From Melastoma dodecandrum (taxonomy: Eukaryota > Streptophyta > Magnoliopsida > Myrtales > Melastomataceae): a stretch of 64,000 bases of DNA. Location: positions 62,001 to 126,000 of the forward strand of contig JARUPY010000176.1 in assembly GCA_029817715.1 (NCBI GenBank), in the 5' to 3' direction. This document shows, in pieces, positions 57,444 through 64,000 of the stretch (its first letter is position 1; every line of letters starts with the position of its first letter). The position numbers were made by a program, and so were the translations under genes. A model generated the notes under the pieces. That model saw only the letters and a list, made by a program, of their open reading frames with translations. It was not told the origin of the DNA and searched no databases.

Positions 57444-58346
57444 ATGATCTACACCCTGCGCCACCGCACCACCTACCGCTACGGCCGGGCGGTGAGCTTC
57501 GCCCGCTACTCGCTGCGCCTCAAGCCGGCGGACGGGGAGGGGCAGAGCGTGCTGGCGAGCGCCGTCACCATCGATCCCAGCCCCGCCCAGGCGGTGAGCC
57601 GCCGCGACTATTTCGGGATCGAGTCGCTCGCCATCACGATCGCGGCGCCCCATACCACCTTCTGCGTCGAGGCCCTGTCCACGGTGCGGGTGGAGCGCCC
57701 GGTCCCGCCTCCGACGGAGGAGGGATTGGCCTGGGAGGCGGTGCGCGACGGCGCCGTCGCCGGGCGGGACATCTCCGGCCGGGCGCCGGTGCACTACCTC
57801 TATCCGAGCGACCGGGTGCCGCTGCTGGCGGAGGTGACCGACTATGCCCGCCCGAGTTTCGCCCCCGGCCGCCCCGCCTACGGCGCGGCCCACGACCTGA
57901 TGATGCGTATCCGCGCGGATTTCCGCTTCGACGCGCGGGCGACCAACGTCCACACGCCGATCGCCGAGGCCTTCGCCGGGCGCGCCGGCGTTTGCCAGGA
58001 CTTCGCCCACGTGATGATCGCGGCCTTGCGCGGCATGGGCGTGCCCGCGGCCTATGTGAGCGGCTACCTCCGCACCGTGCCCCCGCCCGGCCGCCCGCGC
58101 CTGCGCGGTGCCGATGCCAGCCACGCCTGGGTCGCGGTCTGGTGCGGCGACGGCTGGCACGGCCTCGACCCGACCAACGCCTGCGCCGTGCGGGACGACC
58201 ACATCGTCGTGGCCCGCGGCCGCGATTACGGCGACGTCGCGCCCATCGACGGCATCGTCAGCGGCTCCGGCCGCCAGCGCCTCAAGGTCGAGGTGGACGT
58301 CCTCCCCGAAACCGAGATGCACGGGGACCTCGCCCTGGTCGGGTGA
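57444..58346 (+). CDS. transglutaminase-like cysteine peptidase-fold protein
   Basis: 300 residues. N-terminal strand domain (MIYTLRHRTTYRYGRAVSFA, similar to the start of the gene at 51621) and a transglutaminase core with Cys in GRAGVCQDFAHVMIAAL, His in ASHAWVAVWCGDGW and Asp in GLDPTNACAV. The family covers amidases/peptidases as well as crosslinkers. It follows the ATP-grasp gene by 31 bases and completes the cluster. Confidence 0.92.
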   Translation: MIYTLRHRTTYRYGRAVSFARYSLRLKPADGEGQSVLASAVTIDPSPAQAVSRRDYFGIESLAITIAAPHTTFCVEALSTVRVERPVPPPTEEGLAWEAVRDGAVAGRDISGRAPVHYLYPSDRVPLLAEVTDYARPSFAPGRPAYGAAHDLMMRIRADFRFDARATNVHTPIAEAFAGRAGVCQDFAHVMIAALRGMGVPAAYVSGYLRTVPPPGRPRLRGADASHAWVAVWCGDGWHGLDPTNACAVRDDHIVVARGRDYGDVAPIDGIVSGSGRQRLKVEVDVLPETEMHGDLALVG

Positions 58347-58425
58347 GGGGGCTCCTCGCTTGACGGCCCGCCGTTCCGGGCCTCTTCAAGGGCGGCACCA
58401 GATCTGCACCGGACAGAAGGACCGA

Positions 58426-59514
58426 ATGGGCGGCCGGGACATCTTCGCGGGGACGATCGCCCGCCGGCTGGACCAGCCGCACAATGCCTTCGGGGTCGTC
58501 CGGCTCGCGCTCGCCGTCGCCGTAGTGGTCTCGCATGCGGGCAGCGTCGCCACCGGCTCCGCCGGGGACGAGCCGCTCGCCGCCTGGACGGGCTTCACCC
58601 TCGGCGAGCACGCGGTGAACGGCTTCTTCGCCGTCTCCGGCTTCCTCGTGACCATGAGCTTCGACCGCCGGGGCGCACGCGACTACGCCCTCGCCCGCGC
58701 CTTACGCATCGTGCCGGGGCTGGTGGCGGCGACCCTTGTCGTGGCCCTGCTCCTCGGGCCGGCGATGAGCCGGTTGTCGCTCGGGGAATACCTGCGCGAT
58801 CCGACGTTGTGGCGCTTCGTGGAGGGAACGCTCACGACCTTCAAGAGCAACACCGCGCTGCCGGGGGTCTTCCCCGACAACCCGTATCGCAGCCCGCTCG
58901 GGACCGTCTGGACGCTGAAATACGAGGTTCTCTGCTATCTGGGCGTGCTGGCGGCGGGGCTTGCAGGTCTCCTTCGCCGGCGCTGGGCGCTGCCCGCCCT
59001 GGCCATGGCGCTCGCCCTCGCCCTCGTCGCCGTGGAGGCCCGGTTCGCTCCCCTGCCGAAGCACTGGGAGACGAATCTGCGCCTGCCGCTGATCTTCTGC
59101 ACCGGGGCGGCGCTGTACGGCATCCGCGACCGGGTGCCCCTGTCGGTCCTGCCCGTGGCCGCCGCGCTGCTGGCGGGCTATTACCTGCAGGGCAGCGTGC
59201 TCTACCGGACGGTGCTGTTCACCGGCGAGGCCTATGGCGCGATCTGGCTGGCGCTGGGCCCCCTGGCGCGCCTCGCACCCGAGCCGAAGGCCGACTTGTC
59301 CTACGGGATCTATCTGTACGGCTGGCCGATCCAGCAGAGTCTGTACGCCCTCGCGCCGGGCCTCTCGGCCGTCGGGCTGCTCGCCGCCTCGCTGGTCCTC
59401 GTCGTCCCGGTGGCGGCCCTGTCGTGGTACGCCGTCGAGCAGCCGTGCCTGCGCTTCAAAGCGCGGGCGCTCCGGGGCAGGGCGCCCCGGGCCGCGCAGC
59501 CGCAGGGGTCCTGA
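58426..59514 (+). CDS. acyltransferase 3 family membrane protein
   Basis: 362 residues from ATG 58426, with AGAAGG 5 bases upstream. About ten TM helices. RLDQPHNAFGVVRLALAVAV holds the first helix; AVNGFFAVSGFLVTMSF carries the family FFxxSGFL motif; TVWTLKYEVLCYLGVLA matches the conserved WTLxxE. It O-acylates sugars of lipopolysaccharide, capsule or similar. Last gene of the rightward run; link to the amidoligase cluster is only positional. Confidence 0.88.
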   Translation: MGGRDIFAGTIARRLDQPHNAFGVVRLALAVAVVVSHAGSVATGSAGDEPLAAWTGFTLGEHAVNGFFAVSGFLVTMSFDRRGARDYALARALRIVPGLVAATLVVALLLGPAMSRLSLGEYLRDPTLWRFVEGTLTTFKSNTALPGVFPDNPYRSPLGTVWTLKYEVLCYLGVLAAGLAGLLRRRWALPALAMALALALVAVEARFAPLPKHWETNLRLPLIFCTGAALYGIRDRVPLSVLPVAAALLAGYYLQGSVLYRTVLFTGEAYGAIWLALGPLARLAPEPKADLSYGIYLYGWPIQQSLYALAPGLSAVGLLAASLVLVVPVAALSWYAVEQPCLRFKARALRGRAPRAAQPQGS

Positions 59515-59520
59515 GGGCGA

Positions 59521-61209
59521 TCAGGCCCCCGTGAAGGCGGCGTGCTCGGCGATCAGCTCGCCCGAGAGCGCCCTGGCGATGAGCGCCCGGGTCTCCGCGA
59601 CGCCGTAGAGCGCCGCGAAGGAGCCGAAGCGCGGCCCCCGCTCCTCGCCGAGCAGCACGTTGTACAGGCTCGTGAACCACGCCTGCGACACGCCGGGCCG
59701 CCCATCCGGGCTCTTGGCCTTGCCCGAGAGGTCGGGGAAGTGGCGCCGACCGACCTCGTAGACCGCCGCCTGCAGGGCCTCCGGATCGGTGGAGCCGGCA
59801 TGCTCGGCGAGCGTCGCGGCGAGGTCCTCCAGGGCGGCCCGCTCCTCCGGCGTCGGCTCCCGGTAGGTCTTGGCCGGGCGGACGAAGTCGGAGAAGTACT
59901 TGAGGGCGTGGCCCACCAGCCGATCGAGCCGCGGGTGGGTCTCGGGCGACACGCCGGGCGCGTAGCGGCGCAGGAAGCCCCAGAGCACGGCGGGATTGTC
60001 GCTGTTGGCGACGCCGGCGAGGTTGAGCAGCATGCCGAAGGTCAGGCTCGCGCCCTCGACCTTCTCCGGCTCCGGCGGCTGGCCGGCATGCAGGTGCCAG
60101 ACCGGGTTGCCGAGGCGATTCTTCGGATCCTGCCCGGCATAGCGGTCGAGGAAGCCGATATACTCGTCGACGTGGCGCGGGATCACGTCGAAGAACAGGC
60201 GCTTGGCCTCGCGCGGCTCGGTGTACATGAACAGCGCCAGCGAATCCGGCGTGCCGTACTTCAGCCACTCGTCGATGGTCAGGCCGTTGCCCTTCGACTT
60301 CGAGATCTTCTGGCCCTTCTCGTCGAGGAACAGCTCGTAGTTGAACCCCTCCGGCGGCTCGCCGCCGAGCGCCTTGGCGATCTTGCCCGACAGTTTCACC
60401 GAATCGATCAGGTCCTTGCCGGCCATCTCGTAATCGACGCCGAGCGCGTGCCAGCGCATCGCCCAATCGGGCTTCCATTGCAGCTTGCAATGGCCGCCCG
60501 TCACGGGCGTCTCGAAGAGCCTGCCCGAGGCGGGGTCCCGCCAGACGATGGTTCCCGCCTCCGCCTTCACCTCGTCGATCGGCACCTGCATCACCTGGCC
60601 GGTGACAGGGTGGATCGGCAGGAAGGGGGAATAGCTCGCCGAGCGCTCGGCGCGCAGCGAGGGGAGCATGATCTCCATCACCGCGTCGTAGCGCTCCAGC
60701 ACCCGCAGCAGGGTCGCGTCGAACAGTCCGGCGCGGTAGCATTCGGTGGCCGAGCGGAACTCGTAACTGAACCCGAACGCGTCGAGGAAGCGGCGCAGCT
60801 CGGCGTTGTTGTGGGCGCCGAAGCTGTCATGGGTGCCGAACGGGTCCGGCACCCGGGTCAGCGGCTGGTTGAGGTGGGCGGCGAGCAACTCCCGGTTGGG
60901 GACGTTGTCCGGCACCTTGCGCAGGCCGTCCATGTCGTCCGAGAAGGCGATCAGCCGGGTCGGAACGCTGTCGCGGGTCAGCACCCTGAAGGCGTGGCGC
61001 ACCATGGTGGTGCGCGCCACCTCGCCGAAGGTGCCGATATGCGGCAGGCCCGAGGGGCCGTAGCCGGTCTCGAACAGCACCTCCGTCTTGCCCAGCTTCT
61101 CCATCCGGGCGACGAGCTTGCGCGCCTCCTCGAAGGGCCACGCGGCGGCGGTGGTCGCGGCCTCGATGAGGGCGGGATCGAGGGGGAGGGCGGGCGGGGC
61201 GGCGGCCAT
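59521..61209 (-). CDS. lysK: lysyl-tRNA synthetase, class I
   Basis: 562 residues. Class I LysRS, the archaeal-type enzyme found in alphaproteobacteria: HIGH-like [22 protein letters not shown]-like [17 protein letters not shown], and a helical anticodon-binding C-terminus. Charges tRNA-Lys in the cytoplasm. Convergent with the acyltransferase (7-base gap). Confidence 0.96.
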   Translation of the reverse strand: MAAAPPALPLDPALIEAATTAAAWPFEEARKLVARMEKLGKTEVLFETGYGPSGLPHIGTFGEVARTTMVRHAFRVLTRDSVPTRLIAFSDDMDGLRKVPDNVPNRELLAAHLNQPLTRVPDPFGTHDSFGAHNNAELRRFLDAFGFSYEFRSATECYRAGLFDATLLRVLERYDAVMEIMLPSLRAERSASYSPFLPIHPVTGQVMQVPIDEVKAEAGTIVWRDPASGRLFETPVTGGHCKLQWKPDWAMRWHALGVDYEMAGKDLIDSVKLSGKIAKALGGEPPEGFNYELFLDEKGQKISKSKGNGLTIDEWLKYGTPDSLALFMYTEPREAKRLFFDVIPRHVDEYIGFLDRYAGQDPKNRLGNPVWHLHAGQPPEPEKVEGASLTFGMLLNLAGVANSDNPAVLWGFLRRYAPGVSPETHPRLDRLVGHALKYFSDFVRPAKTYREPTPEERAALEDLAATLAEHAGSTDPEALQAAVYEVGRRHFPDLSGKAKSPDGRPGVSQAWFTSLYNVLLGEERGPRFGSFAALYGVAETRALIARALSGELIAEHAAFTGA

Positions 61210-61430
61210 GGTATCCGGATAGGGATCGATCGGTGAGAGGCACCCTTAGAGCCGTTCCCGATGGCGTGGCAATCGGGCAGCGCGCGCGGGAGGTCCGCCC
61301 GCACCGGACGAGGACGGGATTCGCGCGAACCCATTGCCAACAAACGCCGGGCACCTAGCTCAGGCCCGGCCCCCGAGAGCCACCGCAGCCGGTGCTGCGG
61401 CGAACCGATCAGGATGGAGACCCGCCCCTC

Positions 61431-61913
61431 ATGCCGACTTTCCCCCGTCGTGCCCTGGCCTTCGCGGCCCTCGCCCTCACCGCCGCCACGCCGGCCCAGG
61501 CGATCGAGGTCCAGCGCTCGGCCGATATCGCGGCGCCCCCGGCCAAGGTCTGGCAGACGATCGGCGATTTCTGCGGCATCGGCAACTGGCACCCGGCCGT
61601 CGAGAAGTGCACGCCCTCCGAGATGGACGGCAAGAAGGTCCGCCTCCTCGCCCTCAAGGGCGGCGGCTCCATCAAGGAGGAGCTGCAATCCCGGGACGAC
61701 AAGGTGATGAGCTACACCTACACGATCCTGGAGAGCCCCCTGCCGGTCTCGGACTACAAGTCGACCCTCTCGGTCGCCCCCGAGGGCTCCGGCTCGAAGG
61801 TGACGTGGACCGGGACGTTCAACGCCAAGGGCGCCCCCGACACGGTCGCGGTCGACGCGATCCAGGGCATCTACGATTCCGGCCTGAAGGCGCTGTCCGA
61901 GAAGGCCAAGTAG
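61431..61913 (+). CDS. exported SRPBCC (START-like) family protein
   Basis: 160 residues from ATG 61431. Signal peptide MPTFPRRALAFAALALTAAT cut after AQA. The mature part is a polyketide-cyclase/START-like fold: QRSADIAAPPAKVWQTIGDF, CGIGNWHPAVEKCTPSEMDG, LLALKGGGSIKEELQSRDD, SYTYTILESPLPVSDYKSTL. Binds a small hydrophobic ligand in the periplasm by family analogy. It starts 222 bases from lysK, divergently. Confidence 0.85.
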   Translation: MPTFPRRALAFAALALTAATPAQAIEVQRSADIAAPPAKVWQTIGDFCGIGNWHPAVEKCTPSEMDGKKVRLLALKGGGSIKEELQSRDDKVMSYTYTILESPLPVSDYKSTLSVAPEGSGSKVTWTGTFNAKGAPDTVAVDAIQGIYDSGLKALSEKAK

Positions 61914-61917
61914 CCGC

Positions 61918-62850
61918 TCACGCCCCCTCCTCCCCGGGGGGAGGGGGCCGCTCGCCGAGATGGCCAAGACAGATCTCTTCCACGATCCGCCTGAGGTCGT
62001 CGACCCGCGCGACGAGCCATTCCAGCTCCTCCCGCGTGATCGTGTACTTGTAGGAATAGCGACCCTTCACGTAGGCGTCGTGCAGCAGGTTGAAGCAGCG
62101 CCGGCCGAACTGCGAATCGCGGGGCCATGCCTCGGCCAGCCTTGGGGCGATGCCCTCGGCTTGCCGCCGGAGCTTGCGCAGGGAGTGCAGCTTCGGGCTG
62201 TACAAGGTCAGGACCAGCCTGACGCAATGGTAAAGCTCCTCCGCCGATTGGTGTAGGAAGAAGGCAGCGCGTTTGAGATCGCCATGCTCGATGATCGTGA
62301 GCGTGGCAATCCTGAAACTGTTCGACGCCGAGAAACAGCCGTCGAAATGCATCCACGCTTCGGCGTGCCGCATCTCCGGCGTGAACGGGCCGATCTCGGA
62401 GAGCGGGAAGCCCTCCACCTCGTACAGCACGATGCCCTCGCGGGCGATGTCGGCGAAGAACGGGCGACCGCGCGAAAGCTGGTCGTTCACGTCGGCGTAG
62501 CTGTGGACGATGATGCTCGGGTCCGGCCGGGGAGAGTTCCGCAGCACGCCCTCCCGGGCGAACCGCTCACGCATCCACTCCCAGGCGTCGTACTCCTCGG
62601 CGAAGTGCTCGGAGTTGACGATGACCAGAAGGTCGAAGTCCGAGAAGAAGCCGGAGGCCCTGTCGTCCCGCCACGTACCGCGGGCATGGGAGCCGTACAG
62701 GATGATCTTGAGGATGCGGCCGCACTTGGCCTTCTCGGACAGCTTGCCCTTCTGCTCGTTCTCGAACTCCTCGAACACCACCCTCACGATTCGCGCGAGT
62801 TCGCGGCGCTTGAACAGGGGCAGGTGGGCGATTGCGTCTTCGAGGAGCAT
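61918..62850 (-). CDS. nucleotidyltransferase-HEPN fusion protein
   Basis: 310 residues from ATG 62850. The N-terminal minimal nucleotidyltransferase has LYGSHARGTWRDDRASGFFS followed by DFDLLVIVNSE (GSxARG...DxD). The C-terminal helical HEPN domain spans about 180-300 (AEAWMHFDGCFSASNSF, FFLHQSAEELYHCVRLVLTL). MNT and HEPN are usually two genes of a toxin-antitoxin pair in which the MNT AMPylates the HEPN nuclease; the single-chain form may be self-regulated. It is convergent with the SRPBCC gene, 4 bases away. Confidence 0.85.
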   Translation of the reverse strand: MLLEDAIAHLPLFKRRELARIVRVVFEEFENEQKGKLSEKAKCGRILKIILYGSHARGTWRDDRASGFFSDFDLLVIVNSEHFAEEYDAWEWMRERFAREGVLRNSPRPDPSIIVHSYADVNDQLSRGRPFFADIAREGIVLYEVEGFPLSEIGPFTPEMRHAEAWMHFDGCFSASNSFRIATLTIIEHGDLKRAAFFLHQSAEELYHCVRLVLTLYSPKLHSLRKLRRQAEGIAPRLAEAWPRDSQFGRRCFNLLHDAYVKGRYSYKYTITREELEWLVARVDDLRRIVEEICLGHLGERPPPPGEEGA

Positions 62851-63006
62851 CCGTCGCGTCCGGCGCGTCCGGGCTCGGCCCGCGCGCCCTGCGGTATAGG
62901 CGCAAACCCCGCGCGGAAGCGAGCCGGCTCCGATTGACCCACGGCCACGCTCGGCCCACAACCCCTCCGGTACGCCGGAGGGTTCCGGCGCGAAGGAAAG
63001 ACCGCC

Positions 63007-63348
63007 GTGGCCGCGTCCCGTCCCTGCCTCGTCCTCCTCTCCACCGCCGCCCTGGCCGCCGCCCTGGCCGCCTGCCAGTCGGGCAAGCCGGCGGTACGCG
63101 AGCCCGTGGTCGCCGCCGGCGGCCCGCCCGCGCCCGTGGCGCTGCCCACCGGCACCGGCTGTGGCCCGGAGATCGCCCGCACCCGCGCGATCGTCGCCAG
63201 CGACGTGGCGACGGAAAATCTCAACAAGGCGGTGGGCGACCGCTTCGACGCCGACCTGTCCCGGGCCGCCGCCGAATGCGCGGCCGGCAAGTCCGGCGAG
63301 GCCTTGCATCTGCTGGCCGCCGCCAAGGCGCGCTACGGGTATCGGTAA
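63007..63348 (+). CDS. small lipoprotein
   Basis: 113 residues from GTG 63007, with GAAAG upstream. Lipoprotein signal: VLLSTAALAAALAACQSGKP with lipobox LAAC (Cys about 23). A Pro/Ala/Gly linker leads to a short helical domain (EIARTRAIVASDVATENLNK, CAAGKSGEALHLLAAAKARY). Function unknown. Confidence 0.8.
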   Translation: MAASRPCLVLLSTAALAAALAACQSGKPAVREPVVAAGGPPAPVALPTGTGCGPEIARTRAIVASDVATENLNKAVGDRFDADLSRAAAECAAGKSGEALHLLAAAKARYGYR

Positions 63349-63370
63349 CCCGCGACGGCGGTCCCGCCGT

Positions 63371-63463
63371 CGTCCTTGCGAGCGTCAGCGACGCAAACCA
63401 CGGATGCGCTCCGTCCGGAGACGGCGCGTTGCCCTTGACGGCTTCACTCCGTTCGCCGTGACG
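63371..63463. repeat. intergenic inverted repeat of second family
   Basis: CGTCCTTGCGAGCGTCAGCG at the left and CTTCACTCCGTTCGCCGTGA at the right; same outer organisation as 25576-25668. Lies between the lipoprotein gene and fdhE. Confidence 0.55.
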
Positions 63464-63470
63464 GGCCTCG

Positions 63471-64000
63471 TCACACCACGAACAGCAGGTTCAGGCCCGC
63501 GCGCCTGAACCCCTCCTCGGCGATCTTCAGATCGAGCCCGTAGGAGGCGATGTCGTCGGCGACCGGATCGAGATCCGGCGTCCGGTGCTGGTGCAAGTGC
63601 TTCAGATAGCTGTGGCAGGCGGTGCAGGTCTCGACCTGCACGTCCTTCGAGACCTCATCCAAGTTGTAGTAGCTGATCCCCTCACCGGAGCCGCAGGCGG
63701 TGCAGCGGATGCGGACGTGGTTCCACAACGTGCCGCAGAGGGAGCAGCTGAGGTACCGGGCCTTGTCCGCCGGGGTCCAGCCGACGACGACGCTCGCCGT
63801 CGGGGCGCCGCCGCAGCAGGGGCAGACCCCATCGGCGATGGGCTTCAGCGCCTTGGCGTCGAGCCGGGCCGCCCGGCGGGCGAGGCAGACCTGCAACGCC
63901 GCCGAGACGAACAGGCACTCGGCCACCCGCTCGACGGGGATCGCGCCCTCGAAGACCTGCACCGCGAGGTCGAGGCGATCCTCGGGCGAGGCGGCCCGCA
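63471..64000 (-). CDS. fdhE: formate dehydrogenase accessory protein, 5' end cut by window edge
   Basis: C-terminal part (at least 175 residues) of FdhE, a rubredoxin-like protein needed for formate dehydrogenase activity. Four zinc/iron-binding CxxC-type motifs: GVCPCCGGAP, LSCSLCGTLW, RCTACGSGEGISYYNL and ETCTACHSYLKHL. The frame is open beyond the internal GTG at 63962 (RAASPEDRLDLAVQVFEGAI), so the start lies outside the window. It implies that formate dehydrogenase genes are next door, as expected in a methylotroph. Confidence 0.93.
   Translation of the reverse strand, partial: RAASPEDRLDLAVQVFEGAIPVERVAECLFVSAALQVCLARRAARLDAKALKPIADGVCPCCGGAPTASVVVGWTPADKARYLSCSLCGTLWNHVRIRCTACGSGEGISYYNLDEVSKDVQVETCTACHSYLKHLHQHRTPDLDPVADDIASYGLDLKIAEEGFRRAGLNLLFVV

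Noticed and set aside
1..64000. CRISPR array
   Set aside because: No regularly spaced identical repeats of 24-40 bases with unique spacers; the repeats seen are short dispersed palindromes.

Overview
The window is chromosomal DNA of a high-GC alphaproteobacterium, most likely a Methylobacterium/Methylorubrum-type methylotroph. The evidence is a B12-dependent methylmalonyl-CoA mutase, a cyoABCD-SURF1 ubiquinol oxidase cluster next to an MHS-type transporter, a class I lysyl-tRNA synthetase, an FdhE formate dehydrogenase accessory protein, and families of short GC-rich palindromic repeats between genes. The assignment rests on gene content and style; no search was run.

Layout. 1-12.2 kb: mutase (3' part only), SURF1-cyoDCBA and an MFS transporter, all on the minus strand, then a two-domain glycosyltransferase and an unrecognised frameshifted gene. 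12.5-31 kb: tRNA-Val(GAC), a broken secreted protein, a PAS-XRE regulator, a CoA-binding protein, rplM-rpsI with a terminator, a PemK-like/Phd-like pair, a Lys-rich protein, frameshifted argC, qor, pncA, dinB, a p-aminobenzoate cluster (pabB, pabA, pabC-like, with a DoxX-like gene), rimO, an AEC transporter and mazG. 43.5-64 kb: solute-binding protein and LysR regulator, hicA/hicB, a ThDP decarboxylase, mntH/mntR with an operator palindrome, a zinc-peptidase/amidoligase/ATP-grasp/transglutaminase cluster, an acyltransferase, lysK, an SRPBCC protein, an MNT-HEPN fusion protein, a lipoprotein and partial fdhE.

The most notable object is an AT-rich island of about 10.7 kb (32617-43310). It is inserted inside the coding sequence of a processive family-2 glycosyltransferase, whose two halves lie on either side. 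The ends share a perfect 13-bp repeat (18 of 20 bp identical over the longer match), and a tyrosine recombinase gene starts about 90 bp inside the left end. Cargo: a near-consensus promoter with palindromes in a region without convincing genes, three consecutive small exported Cys-rich or basic proteins of unknown function, a higher-GC module (serine recombinase, CDKN3-like phosphatase, PAS protein, ADP-ribosylglycohydrolase), and a large NACHT-type NTPase with C-terminal pentapeptide-like repeats that resembles bacterial NLR-type defence proteins.

Caution. At least fourteen positions outside the 13.1-14.1 kb gene, and about five more inside it, show single-base frameshifts in otherwise well-conserved genes. 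Most are +1 in a short run of one base. This pattern looks like sequencing or assembly error more than biological decay, so the genes typed here as pseudogenes may be intact in the organism. The glycosyltransferase split by the island is the exception: it is a real structural interruption.
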